DNA of 64,000 nucleotides from NCBI GenBank assembly GCA_002150815.3, contig NDFF03000367.1:186001-250000 (forward strand). Direction: 5' to 3'. The position numbers and the translations under genes are program-made. Origin of the DNA: Grammothele lineata. Its lineage: Eukaryota; Basidiomycota; Agaricomycetes; Polyporales; Polyporaceae. The notes beneath the pieces were generated by a model. That model had not been told where the DNA came from and searched no databases. It was given only the letters and a program-made list of their open reading frames with translations. Shown piece by piece: positions 32,450-44,778 of the stretch (position 1 is the stretch's first letter; each line of letters opens with the position of its first letter).

Positions 32450-33177
32450 CCGCGCTCGTCCCTCAACTACTGAGCATCCGCCCGCACACGTTCGCGGCAC
32501 CCGTCCCTGTCCATCCGCTTGATCTATCACTGTGTATCTATAGTACTCTTGTCTTCTCTATTTCGTCCGCTGTTGTGCAGTTGCTGTCGTTTAACATTTT
32601 TATTTTATTGTCTATGTACACCTTCGTCACCTTCTAGCTGCTCGTCTATATGTCCTGTATAGCTCCCCTTGTTGCTGACCGTCGTTATAGTATTTCCTTC
32701 CGTAATGCCTAAGGATTATAATCTTATGCTCTCCGACCGACATAGGATCACGTTGCTCTCTCCCATCCCGTGGTAATTCACGGTACTGCGTGGGCCCGAC
32801 GAAGCGTGCTGTCCAGGAGGCTTCATAGGCTCCGTTCTATTCTCAGCGCCCTTGTAGGCACGTCCGCACCTTTCGGGAAAACGCTGTGGCTGATTTGTGG
32901 CGTGTGGTGAGACCTCCCGGCCGAGCTGCCTCGACTGTATCGAGAAGCACCGCCCCACCCCGTCGTTTCTGGAGAAGTGGGCTTGTACCGTGGCCAACGT
33001 GGCCAACGTGGTGAAAGCTTCTTGTTCTAGCCCGCGCTCGTGCGTGATACGGTGCCATGATCATCCGATGCCATTATACAATATCCACAGGATCCTTATA
33101 TCTAAGCTCTACAGGAACGCCACGAACACAAAGCAAAGAAGTTCGAAGGAGATGCGCGCAGCCGCGCACGTCGGCGG
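32450..33177. other. Convergent intergenic region between G-alpha and separase
   Basis: Both genes end here, so this should hold their 3' UTRs and terminators. No gene is seen. Confidence 0.6.
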
Positions 33178-36100
33178 TCAGAGGTAGAACGGGATGCCGT
33201 AAACGACGGGCGCCGCGCCAGTCATGTACTTGAGCTTACAGCTCTCGCGCGCCCGCGCAACAGCTTTTACGACTGACATGCTCTCCGTGGCGTTCTCGTC
33301 GGCACGCCACTGCTTCACCGCATCCGCCGTCAAGTGGAGGTCGTCGAAGACCGCTTGAGAGAACTTGTCGATTTCGCGGTCGGTGACGTCCCACAGGTTC
33401 GCGATGAGCGTTGGGCTGTACGGGTGGGCAAACGGTTAGACAACGAACTTTCTAAAACGGCCGGCGAAGCGCGAGAGACTGACCAGCCTGCGAGCATGTA
33501 ATTGTACGGCGTTCCGGTGCGATCGAATTCGCCCATGTACTTCAAGGTTCCGGACGAACACCCCCAGAGCATCGTTGCCGCACAGCGCGGAAGGTGCCGG
33601 ATCTTGTGCGCGCGCACGTACTGCTCCGCGCCTCCGTGCCCGAAGTAGCTGTCGAGATGCAACGTCCAGTGAGCTCACGGGACCAGTGCACGGAATACAA
33701 CGCTGAAACGAAGCAGCCTACTTACATCATCAGGTCGCGGTTCGTCAGCGCATCGACAACCTGCTGTTCGCTCGGCGCGCGCCCCACAACACCGTCCCAT
33801 CCGGCTTCCTTCTTCATGCCCTTCAACCAATCCGCAAACCGGCCCTCGGTGCCCTTGAGATCGCCGCTCGGGTTGAGGACAAAGTACGTCTTGCGCGGAT
33901 CGACCGGGGCGCGGTCGACGCGGCCCTCCTGAGGGCTGCCGTCCTCCCACTTGCGCCAGTGCGCGAACTCGAGCCGGTCGATGAGGAAGTCCACGCCAGG
34001 GACGCGGCTCACGCTGCGGCCGCGCAGCACGGGGAGCGATTCCCATGGGATGCCTTGCACGTTCTTGTCGAGCACGAGGAAGATGTGGCTGTCGTCGCCG
34101 TCGGCTGCGGTGTCTTCAGGGACGATGCGGGCTTTGAGCCGGGAGGCGTGTTCCTCGAGCGCGTTGCGCAGCTCGACGACCACTTGATCCATGTCGACGT
34201 CCGAGGTGGCGACAGGGATACCGTGGAACTGGTAGAGGTCGAGGATGAAGTAGATCAAGTCCTCGAGCTCTTCGTCGCGGCACGTGGGTGAGAGCGCCGA
34301 GAAACACTCGAGCAGGCCATCGTCGAGGCCAATGCGTGTCTTGGGCTTCTTGTCCTGGAAGACCAAGCTTCCCTTGAAGACGCCATCGAGACGCGTGCGG
34401 AAAGCGGCCAAGTCGTCTGGGTGTAGGCTGTGACACGGACTGAAGATGGTCTGTAGATGGGTCAGCACCAGAATATCGATACAACGAACGGCCACGCGCA
34501 CCTTGAACGCTCCCAACCAACAAAACTCGATATCACCCAGAAGGCCCTTCAAACGCGTGTCAAGCTCCGTCCGGTCCTTCCACCATGCTAGTCGGGCAGC
34601 ACGATCTTCCTTGTTGATATCCGCGGCTTGACGGGTCCGCTCGTGGCTGAGGTTGATGATCTCCTGCAGCTCCTTGATCGCATCGTCGTACGTCAGGAAC
34701 TCGTCTTCTTGGCCTTCTCGGCGGCCCTTGAGGGGCAAGCAAAAGATGAGCGGCTTCCGGCCGGCCTGCTGGCGAGTGACGAACATGGTGTGTCTGTCTT
34801 CCGAGACGCTGACGTTGACTACGGTCCAGTGTGGGGGAAGCGAATCCGCTTGGTTGACAGACATGCGCTGGGGGTCGAAGCATTGGGCTTCGTACCGCTT
34901 CGCAACGGCTTCCCAATAAGACTTCAGGTCAACGTCGTCCATCGGCTCATCATCCGACTCCAAGAGTGAAGAGTTGCTGAAGCGAGTCATCGTCTTGGCT
35001 TTCGACGAAGGTGGTAGAGGGGAGCCGTTCGGGGTAATGAGCGGCCACTGTAAATCATCGACCGCGTTCATGTTCAGAAATTTGTGCCGGATCACGTCTA
35101 ACATTTCTCGACGAAGGGTCGTCACGGTAGACGCATCTTCAGCCGAAGTCAGTAAAGCACGGTATCATAGACGAATGAAAGCCTACCAAGGAGCTGAGCA
35201 GCTAACGCAGGAGTTTGCAAGTCTCCACGTCCCAAGCTCGTCCGGAAAGTCCTGATCAATGCCAAGCAGATAGCCGCTTCGCGCACGGACGAGACGTGTC
35301 CCCGGCGCGCAATATAACTCATGTGCTCCCAGAAGAGCTTCTCTGCAGTCGCCAGTGTTTCCAACATGTCCTGTGACGCGGATGAAGGGGGCGCGTCACC
35401 AGACAAGCCCATAGGGATGGTCATGGCTACACAACATGAGCTTAACCGCACGTGATAAACAGGGAATTGACTCACCGGATTCTGCCAGAGAACTCAAGAA
35501 CATGTCAGCGCGGAAGCGCGTGTATACGTCGTCCAGTGTGAGCTTCGCACGCAAGGCGATTTCTTCCGCCTGCAGCATAGTTAGCTCTGCTCGGAGATGA
35601 CACAATCGAGAACCGTACTTTGGCATCTGCGCTCTGCGGCAGCTTCGCGAACCGCTCGAGAAGCTTGGTATACTCAGCGCCCACCTCGTGGAGCAACGAG
35701 ACTAACAATGTTAGAATATCAGTGAACGTCCTTGTTGATACGTGTCATCACGTACTCTGATGCCTGAGCACTCTGGCGAGCAATGAAGGGGCGAGTACAC
35801 TCTCTGATATCTGCGTCTTGAGCGACTTTGGCGACACCAGCAGCGACTTTCTCGGACTGACAACTCCCGATAAGCACTCGTCCATGCTAAAGCAGTAACA
35901 ACTCACCCTGTTGCGCCTCCTTCCAAGTTTGAAAACATGTTGCCGAGCTCGTCCAGCAGGCTCGCCGCCTCTTCGAAGAGTTGCTGTGCACCCTTGGCGT
36001 CTGCACTGAGCTGACTATACCGCCCCTGCAGTCGCCGCACCTCCGCCGCGTCCGGACCTTTGAGATGCATCACGAGCTCAGCCGCGTCCATGAGGGCTTT

Positions 36101-39100
36101 GTGGCCCTCCTGAAGGTGCCCTAGCTGAATCTGCAACTCGCCCTGTTGGGCGAGCGCGCGGCTGATCATGACGGGTGCATGTAACGACTCGGCGAGGGTC
36201 TTGGTCTGCTGGGTGAAGAACTCGGCCTCACGCGCGGAACCCCGAGCAGCGTATGCCTGGGAGAGCGCGAGGAGGGTCGACAAGAGGCCCTCGACGTACC
36301 GCCATCCTGCGGACTCCGCAAAGACTTGCGTCTGGGATGCTCGAGGAGAGATGACTCGTGTTTCCTGAATGACCGACTTGGACTCATCCTGCTGTGTTGG
36401 CTTGATCTCGAACGGGTTGTCCTCGGCGGACTCCTTGGGCGCAGATGGCTGGAGGCGAGAGATGGTGTCGATCGCGCGGTTCCACAGACGTAGGGCTTGA
36501 AGGAGTCCCTCGATCGAGGAAGTCGGGTCGTCCTGTAGGTATAACGGATCAGCAAGGGCTCTGCTAATGACGCTAGAGGGAGTTTACCCTAGCGTCTTGA
36601 ACAGCAGCATACGCCAACGCCGCTTCTGCAGCGCGCTCGAGCAGCGCTGCTCGAACCCGGATTCGTTGAGCAGTAGGTAGGCCCTTCTCTTCTACAACGA
36701 AATCGGACGCAGCCGCCACTGCATCGCAATATGTCATCGATCTGAAGGCTCCCGTCAGATTCACTTGACATTGGGGTGTAGAGGAATGCATACGCCTTCA
36801 AAACCTCTCCCGCAGCCGCCAGGGCCTCGGAATACCGCAACAGGAACAAGATGACGGTGTCTTGTGAAAGCGATCCACCGCGTATAGCAGGGAGTACGTG
36901 CGCCAGGATGGAGACGGCTTTCTCGGCGCGGCCAAGCTTAACATACTCATGGGCGGTATCGATAGTGAGCGAAACATAGACTGCCGCGGTTTTTTTTTTC
37001 AGTACATAAGATGGCTCATTGAAGCTTACCGCCACTAACCTTCGGAGGCAACACCGATATGGCGGTCCGTTAGCCGTCGCGTTGCGTTGAGGATTTGCAC
37101 TCGTACAAGGACGTGACCGATAAGTCCAACAAGGTGAGAGACAGTCCCTTCGCCTTATGTTAGAAACACTGCAGTATAACCGTTAAAATCCTTGACTCAC
37201 GGACGAGGCTGATCAAACCGTCGAAGTTGTCGAATGCCATCTTGCCCCGGACACTCCCGGTCGCGATCGTCTTCGGTGGCGAAACATCCACAACCGGAAG
37301 GTTCATCGATACTGGGTCGAGCACTACGCGCGTTACCGTCAGCACATACGCAACCCAAAGCGGGCATCCCGTTCACCTCTACGCTTCCTCGGCGTGACAG
37401 GTGGCGCCTTGGCCCTCGTCACGGTACTAGTCGCCGCTCTCGTCCTCGTCCCAGTCTTCGCCGTCGCTCTCGTCGCGCGCTTCGGCGCCGCCTCCTTCTC
37501 CTTCATCGCCCGCGCCAGCCCACCCGACAGCCTCGGCGCAGCAGGCGAGGGCGCGGGCACCATGGCACGCAGCGCGCGGCACGCCTCCTCCGCGTGCGCA
37601 ATAACAGCGGGCACGTGCACCGCGTCGCGCGCTCGATGCGCGTACACCGCGCGCCACAGGTGCAGCGCCGCCGCGTGTTCCGGGGCGAACCGTGCAAGGG
37701 GCGCGTCGAGCGCGAAGTCCTGCTCCAATGCAGCACGCCGAAAAGGGAGCCAGCGCGGAAGGCTCGTTAGCTATTCATCTATGGGGAGCTTCTAGCGTAG
37801 GGTGCGACGGACGTACCTTCCGCGCAAGGATCGCATCCGCGTCCGCGGCGAGTTTCCCGGCAGGGTCGACCGCGCTCTTGCCCTCGTCCCCGAACTTGCC
37901 TCCTTCAACGCAACACGCGAGCTCGAGCCTCTTGAGTACGACGCGCGCGTGCCTCACCGGCCGTTCCTCAGGGTCGTACACTAGCAGCGCGTCGTCCAGC
38001 AGGACGCGAAGCACATCTCTCACGCCCGTCTTCCACCTGCTCTCTTCCAGCCCTGAGATTTGACGTTCGAGGAGCGCGCCGACGATATCTTTCTGCGAGC
38101 CTTCGACCTCCGAAGCGAACCAAGACAGGGCGGAGACTGCACTCGGAGGCAAGAGGAGCTCGCAAGCGGCAAGGTACGTCGCGCGGTCGACGAGCGCACC
38201 GAGCTGCTTGAGCGCGAGTGCGGCACCAGCACCAGCACCAGGGTCGGCCGAGAAGAGCTGCGCGAGGGGCACGGTCCGCGCGCGCGTCGCAAAGTCATGT
38301 TGGGCAAAGGGAAACGCTCTAATGCTCTTGAGGAACGCGTCGTACGCGAGCTATCGAGACACGGTCGGAGTGAGCGATCGAAGCCGGGGGCATAATGAAG
38401 AAGCGTCAAATGAGCTCCTCGTACCTTACGATCGCCAGTCTTTGCATGACACACGCCCAAAAGCTCCCACCTCCTGCTCAGCTGTTCCCCGAGCGCCTTC
38501 CAGACCTCTTCCTTATCCGTGCCTTCTCCGTCTACATCCATGGCAGCTCCACTTCCCAAAGCGACGTGACGTATGTCTAGGGCCTGCTCGCTCAGGCGAC
38601 ATCCCTCTTCCAGGAAGCGAACAGTATGGTCGTATCGGCCATTCTGATGGAGCTGGCCGGCAAAGTGGTAATAGACTGCACCCACGGAGCGAGTGTAGTT
38701 CGCGAGGACGATCGGTGGCGCAGAACCCGCGCACCCGGTGGAGAGTAAGACGGTCGCGCGATCGAGGTGTGTACGGGCTAAAGCGTACGAGTCGGGGTTC
38801 TTGAGGTTGAACGTAATCCGGGCAAAGGTGAAGAGGCCTTCCAGGGCCGGTTTGAAGATGACCGACGAGTGCGTGTCCGACTACGTAGAGTAGAGGATTA
38901 ATGGACCGTAGTTCGTGCGCGGGCTGCAGAAACTCACAGTTTTGACGGCGTCGCACAGCACATCTGTGACCTGCGCCAAAATCGTCTTCGCGGTGGATGT
39001 CACGTCGGGTGGATAGTCGCCTTTCCCGGACGACGAGGGCTCAAGGACAGCAGTCACCGCGCGGCGCAGTCGCTCGACGCCCCTCTTGACGCGATCGTGG

Positions 39101-40536
39101 TCGTTCCCGTTCTGTACCAATGACGGCCCGCAACGTTTGATAATCGCAGACGCGTCGACAAGCTTTGCACCGAAGTCTGGAGTGTGTTCTGCATCTGTTT
39201 ATGAGTATGATGCCAGTGGCAAAGACGAAGCATCTCACTGACCTGACCAGTGCTCAAAGATCGCCAAGGCACGCGCAAGAGTAGTGCTCAGGACGGATGT
39301 CTCGATCACCATCTGCTCTTGCTCGTTCTGAGCAGCCTTCCCGGATGACAAAGTGAGGTGACCGATCCGCTCCAAGGCGGAAAGATCGCCCGCCTAGAGC
39401 CGACATCTCAACGTGAGGTCGCAAATATCGAGGAATAACGCACCTGTTTCGCGAAGCGGCTCCAATACTCGCAGAATCGCGCGAAGGCCGGGCCCGACAA
39501 AAACTCAGAGGCGTCCGTCCTCTTTTCGGTGCAGGAAATCAGCCGGGCAAAGGCGTCTGAGACTGACTTGGCGCTTTCTCGGGGATTGGTAGAGTCTGCG
39601 GTCGCGTACATGGCAGCGAACTTGACTGCTTGCTCCCAGAATGTATGTGGAGCGACGACGGAGGGGCGAGTATGGGCCAGACATAGCAGGGCAAACAGTC
39701 GTAGTGAGTAGGCAGTCGAAGGGGATGGATTTGCGGACGCGAGACGCGATGTGACAGTGTAAGCTCGAGTGAAGAAGTGATCGTGCTGTTTCTCCGGGAG
39801 TCTTGCGAACACCGGTGCCCATGAGAGGATAGTAGGAGAATCAGGATCGAGCAAGGCGACGGAGAGTGCAGCAGCATCTGTGGTAGTTTGCGATAGGGCG
39901 AGTAGAAGATGTAAGAGATATGTCGAGATGAGAGTTAGATGGACATCAGATGTGACGTCGGCGAGCGGGAGAACGAGGAGGTCTAGCGGGGAAGACGAGG
40001 ATGACGGCGTGTGAAACCCATGGTATAGTGCAATAAGGGGGGAGCGCATGTCTTCTAGTATTGCAAGCGCGGCATTGTACTTGCGAAGACGTAAGGAGGC
40101 GAACGCGAAGTATAGAGAACCTACTCACCATTTCAAGGCTGACCAGTTTCCCAACAACACTCGATGCAGCGCGCTCCACGTCCAACTGTCCCGGATCAAG
40201 CGCACGGAGGGCAGAGAGATCCTTCTTAGCAGATGTCGCATGCTTGGCGGCGGTCGAGGCGGTAGTACGATCGGAGGTCTTAGACTCGGATGCCTTCCAG
40301 CCTGTCTCCAGCACCGCCGACAGACCTTTGGAGGCTACGTTGATAGCGCGCATAGCTGCGGCCTTTCGTTCCGCAGGAGTAGGCTCCGTCGCTTTTGCTT
40401 TGCCTTTGGCATTGGAGATGGTGAGTTTGGTGGCTAGCTTGTCGGCAAGGTCGTCGGGTGAGACGGTGGCAGACTTGGATTTCGAGGATGTGGCTGCGCG
40501 GGACACAGGGAGACGCGTACGTGTTGTTGGCGGCAT
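33178..40536 (-). CDS. ESP1: Separase (peptidase C50, Esp1)
   Basis: A large multi-exon gene (roughly fifteen or more exons) starts MPPTTRTRLPVSRAATSSKS at 40536 and ends YGIPFYL at 33178. The catalytic C-terminus is clear: SHIFLVLDKNVQGIPWESLPVLRGRSVSRVP, a short intron, YFGHGGAEQYVR with the catalytic His, MLWGCSSGTLKYMGEFD with the catalytic Cys, then LIANLWDVTDREIDKFSQ. Introns near 33700 and 33440 splice in phase. The upstream two-thirds is a helical repeat-like region rich in Leu and Ala, as in other separases, with low conservation. Separase cleaves cohesin Scc1/Rad21 at anaphase onset and is held by securin. Exon borders in the N-terminal half are approximate. It is divergently arranged with TS1 across 336 bp. 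Confidence 0.95.
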
Positions 40537-40872
40537 AGCGTTTGATGTTTGAGGAGGGTCGCGACAGAGGATGGAAGATGGGCAGCCGGCGGAGAGGCAG
40601 AGCGGAGAAACGGGAGATGAGCATTCCATCGGCGCGTCGTCCGCATCAACCACAACAGACGCCCGATAACGCGTGTCCGCACGTGACCGCGGCACGCAAT
40701 GGCACCTCGGAGATTCCGGGCCGTAGGATACTAGGATGATCCCGCACTTAGACCAGTGCTTGTCCGATGTCGCGGACGCCTTTGGATGCGTCCGCCGTCG
40801 ACATGCCAGAACATGGCCCACAAAGCCTTCCCCCGCCCCCCACACTAGCTCAGTTACTAGCTGTCGTCCCCG
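40537..40872. promoter_or_regulatory. Bidirectional promoter of separase and TS1, with ACGCGT box
   Basis: The 336 bp between the two divergent starts contains ACGCGT at 40670-40675, identical to the MluI cell-cycle box bound by MBF in yeasts, where it drives G1/S genes including thymidylate synthase. The box alone is short and may be chance, but related boxes also precede the other two TS copies. No clear TATA element was seen. Confidence 0.5.
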
Positions 40873-41864
40873 ATGATCTTCTCAAAGGCCCCCGCCAGCG
40901 CACAGACACGTCCACACGACTCGGACGAGCTCCAGTACCTCAACCTCGTCCGCGCCGTCCTCGACTCCCGCGATATCCGTCCAGACCGCGCAGGCATCAC
41001 TGCCATCTCAGCCCTCTTCGCTCCTCCCAGCCTCCGTTTCTCCCTCGCCGACAGCACACTTCCCCTGCTCACCACGAAACGCACTTTTCTACCCATTATA
41101 GTTGAAGAGCTACTGTGGTCTATTCGCGGCTGTACCGACGCCAAGCAGCTCTCCGCGAAGGGTGTCAAGATGTGGGACGCCGACAGCTCCAAGGCATCTC
41201 TCAGGTCGCGTGGACTGGGCCACCGCCGCGAGGGAGACCTCGGCCCCATGTATGGCTTCCAGTGGCGGCATTTTGGTGCGCTCTACGAGGACTGTGACAC
41301 GGATTATACGGGGAAGGGCGTAGATCAGCTGGCGGAGTGCATTCGGAAGATCAAGGATGATCCCACTGACCGCCGAATCATCCTGAGCGCATGGAACCCG
41401 GCAGGTACGTGCTCCAATGTCTTGCTTGTTGTCGTCCGTTGTGCCAAATTACCCTCTATTCGTGCGCAGACATTCCGAGCATGGCCGTTCCGTCATCCCA
41501 CATGACGTGCCAATTCTTTGTCCACCTCCCTCCTCCTGCCCATCCCTTCGCGAACCCTCGGCTCTCTTGTTTCGTGTACCAACGCTCGGCCGAAGCAGGG
41601 CTCGGCATCCCCTTCAACATCGCATCTTACGCCCTTCTCGTCCACATGGTGGCTCACGTTACGGGCGTAGAGCCGTTCGAGTTGATCATCCAGTTCGGGG
41701 ATACGTACGTTCACCGAGATCACTTCGGTGCACTACGCACTCAGTTGGAGCGGGAGCCGCGCCCGTTCCCGAAGCTACGATGGCCGCGGATGGTCAACAA
41801 CATCGACGACTTCACTAGCGAAGACTTCGTCGTCGAAGGATACAATCCACACCCGAACATGTGA
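40873..41864 (+). CDS. Thymidylate synthase paralog 1 with catalytic Cys replaced by Ser
   Basis: Two exons (40873-41404, 41470-41864) give 308 residues without stops. Most TS landmarks remain: [48 protein letters not shown], then [29 protein letters not shown] and a terminal VVEGYNPHPNM. In TS the PCH tripeptide supplies the nucleophilic Cys; here it is SSH (codon TCC, one base from TGC). The phosphate-binding segment DRTGTG is also altered to DRAGIT, with one extra residue, and the usual C-terminal tail beyond PHP is shortened. The frame has stayed open, yet methylation of dUMP is not expected. Possible roles: a binding-only dUMP or folate protein, an RNA-binding regulator, or a young pseudogene. 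Confidence 0.9.
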
Positions 41865-42386
41865 GCGTTTGAGATCGAAAAAGACGGGAATCCTGAATCA
41901 ATCTGTACGTTTCGCGTGTACTTTCCCGTGTGTAGCCTTCTACGGAAATTTATGGCTTCCTATTGAACCAATGACCAGTCGACGGAACTTTCGTGTTTTC
42001 CACTATGACTGACGGTTTGACACTCATTGATGAAGAGCTAACTCGAATATTTGAAAGCTAAGATAGAAACATTATTTTGCTGGCGACTGCGGTAGTCATG
42101 TCTTCTCTTCTGAGAACTGACTCTCCGGGCCGACCTCGACGTGTCTTCGTATAGCGGCCGCGATCGTTCACGGCTTCGTAGCTCGCCCTATACGCAAATC
42201 TAACAAGTCTTGCTCGCAAGCACGTATCCCCTTGGACGCTGTTGTGCGGGATCGGGCCGGTCTACAGGTGCCGTACCGTTCCACCCCTCGATAATCGGAA
42301 GTGGGAGCTGACATACTTGAAGCGACGGGCATCGTCCACCCTCAACCACACCCCTTGGCACACTTCCGGATCCACCCAGCCACAAC
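41865..42386. other. TS1-to-lectin 1 spacer
   Basis: This 522-bp spacer carries the TS1 3' flank and lectin 1 promoter. The stretch just after the TS1 stop (GGGAATC... TCTGTACGTTTCG) resembles the stretch after the TS2 pseudogene (GGGAATC... TCTGTATGTTTCG), showing the duplicated block includes this region. No gene is seen. Confidence 0.7.
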
Positions 42387-43455
42387 ATGTACATCCCTCC
42401 TCCCAGCATCTATTTCCGTCTCCACAGCGAGGTCACTGGATACGTAATCTACTCCCGCAAGGATCGAGCTCCGGAGTTCCACCACTACGGCGGTCCGTTC
42501 TGTAGCGACCAACGCTTCACGCTCATACATGGCACCGGAAACCGCGCGGGGAAATATGCTATCAAGGGCATCAGCAGCGGAAAAGTCATCTTCTCGCGCA
42601 CTTCGGGGAACCCTTGGATTGGCCATATTGACGGCGATGGACGTTACGGCGACAAGTACGCTCGATCTCGTTCCGATACCTCTAAGCTGTCCTCACGTTC
42701 ATCCCACGTCCACAGCTGGTTCGAGTTCGAAGAAGGGACAGGCGCACGCACAGGTACCTTCCGCATCAAGTGCCCGTCGACGGGTACAGTGCTGGTTTCA
42801 CGCACCCACCGCAAGCCGGAGTTCTGTAACCACCCCGCCTGGGAAGTGTATGGCGATCAATACTTCGCCTTCGACTTCACACACTCCAACCTGGTCGTAA
42901 AGAGTGTTGACTACGACCTTGACAAGGGTCGTGTCACCGAGCTCACTCCGATCACGCTCGCGGACCAGACGTTGACGAACAAATCCGGCGTTGACCAGGA
43001 GATGTCGTTTAGTTTCTCCGAGACTGTTACCCACACATCAACGTTTACCTATTCGCTCGGCTTCCAAGTTACCACTGGAACGGATATACGGGGTAAGCTT
43101 ATGTTTGTCGTACTCCACTTCAATTATGTCTACGCTGACCTATCATACCCATGCGCTAGCCGGGATCCCATTCGTTAGCGGAGGAAGCATGAAGGTCAAT
43201 GTCGACGTCACTAACACACGCCAGCACCACTGGGGGAAACAAAACTCGATCTCGAAAAGCTACACCGCCAGCTTCCCCGTCAAGGCCGGTCCGCGCCAGA
43301 CCATGCACGCCGTGTCCACCGTCAAACGCGGGAAGATCTCGGTGCCATATACGATCACGTTCGTGTGCAAGGAGACTGGGGCGGAGACGCAGACGAAGGG
43401 CGTCTGGGACGGCGTATCGACGTGGAACCTGCATCATGAGATCGACATGGTTTGA
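42387..43455 (+). CDS. LSL-like pore-forming lectin 1 (beta-trefoil plus aerolysin-type module)
   Basis: Three exons (42387-42655, 42716-43092, 43160-43455) give 313 residues. The N-terminal half (about 1-150) is an R-type-like beta-trefoil with three repeated units containing SGYVIYSR-like, GKVIFSR and GTVLVSRTH strands and FTLIHGTGN.AGKYAIKG. The C-terminal half has the Ser/Thr-rich alternating strands of aerolysin-type proteins (DQEMSFSFSETVTHTSTF, KSYTASFPVKAGP). This architecture is that of the Laetiporus sulphureus haemolytic lectin, which binds LacNAc-type glycans and oligomerises into membrane pores. There is no signal peptide, as in that family, so it is probably cytosolic and released on tissue damage. 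Intron positions match lectins 2 and 3. Confidence 0.95.
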
Positions 43456-43709
43456 GCTGAGGTTCCGTCCGCGAGGTGTGCTCCAACATGTTACATATCT
43501 CCAAAATAACTGCACCGGACTCACGAGATGCGCATATTTTAGGTGAACGCCGTCTCTCAGTCGACAGGCTGCAGTAGCTGGGGCCTAGGTCGGACTCCAG
43601 CTGAGCGGTATGTTTCTACGCTATGGTGGTCACGGTCATGTACAGTGCTAGCGATTGAACGACAGCGCTTTACGTGAGGAATGGAACGACAGAACGATCT
43701 TTCGTTATA

Positions 43710-44350
43710 CAGTCAACTCCCTTATAAGGCATACCTGTCATAGGGGATACCCCCTCATAGGGCATAGGATTTGGCGTTTCCTGGGTCGGGATACGTGTGA
43801 TAAGGCATAAACCTCTCATACCGCATAGGGCATACCCATACGGGGGGGTCCAAAAGGCATACCTTAGGCTTACGTCAGGCCTACTAAGCCTATATCTATT
43901 GATGTTAGGTATGAATTGGCATATCATCCACTGATCGACTGTTAGACAACCGGTACAATCATCAATTTCTGCTATCCGAGCTAGGTATTCTAAGAGAAAG
44001 TCGGCTATTCATCATCTAATAGCAGTTTGTGAGCGCTGCATAGGGTTATTCCGGTGCAGGCATGGTCACCTCCCCGTGGAATGATCCATGCCGTTCGAGC
44101 TCGTCGACAATGAACAGCCTTAGATGCCCTCCGATACTGATATTCATCGTCTGTAACGACGTTCACTACCGTTATGCAGCATCGAATGTCACCGCGGGAC
44201 TGGAGGAGTACCCGTAGCCGACGGCATCCGAGCGTTTACTTCGCGTAACTTGGAATAGCCGACAGGCGCTCATTTCCATACCGCATACACCGTCATAAGG
44301 CATACTTTGGGCTGCATCCCGATGGGTATGCCTTATAAGGGAGTTGACTG
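43710..44350. mobile_element. Tc1/mariner-type MITE, 641 bp
   Basis: Terminal inverted repeats match perfectly for 26 bp, starting CAGTCAACTCCCTTATAAGG. The element is flanked by TA on each side (43708-43709 and 44351-44352), the target preference of Tc1/mariner elements. The interior repeats short CATAAGGCATAC/GGCATACC motifs near both ends and has no transposase ORF, so the copy is non-autonomous. It sits in the 3' flank of lectin 1; the corresponding flank of lectin 2 has no insert, so it arrived after the unit duplicated (or was lost from the other copy). Confidence 0.9.
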
Positions 44351-44719
44351 TAGATGAAAACCGCTTCGCGTGGATCGTTCGCGGACCCCACATCGAATGC
44401 CGGTTATGACATGTACGCCGGGTCCTGTGATCTGTCGGCGGCACAGCAAGGAATAGCGCAACAATTTCCTTCCCGCCGTTCAATGCTGGCGAGAAACTCG
44501 TGAGTCGTGGGTCAGGTTGGGGTCGGGTGTTGGCCAGTCTAAGCAACATTAGACTACCATCAATAATTCTAGTAAGTTGAGGAACTTGAGTGGTGGCCCT
44601 TCGCGGAGGAAACTGCACAACGAGTAGAATGCATCCTACCAGGGGTTAGAAACAGAGTCTTCCGAGTCAGAGCGCCGTCGGCGCCCGTTTTGGGTAGAAG
44701 TGAGAGTCCCATCATTGCG

Positions 44720-44725
44720 ACGCGT
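44720..44725. promoter_or_regulatory. ACGCGT box upstream of the TS2 pseudogene
   Basis: The box lies 54 bp before the TS2 start within GCGACGCGTCAACA, nearly the same context and distance as the box 52 bp before the active TS3 start. The shared flank shows that the promoter was copied together with the gene. Confidence 0.6.
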
Positions 44726-44778
44726 CAACAAACCACAACAACGCCCTCAGCTCCTCCCACTTGCCATCCGCCATCCCG

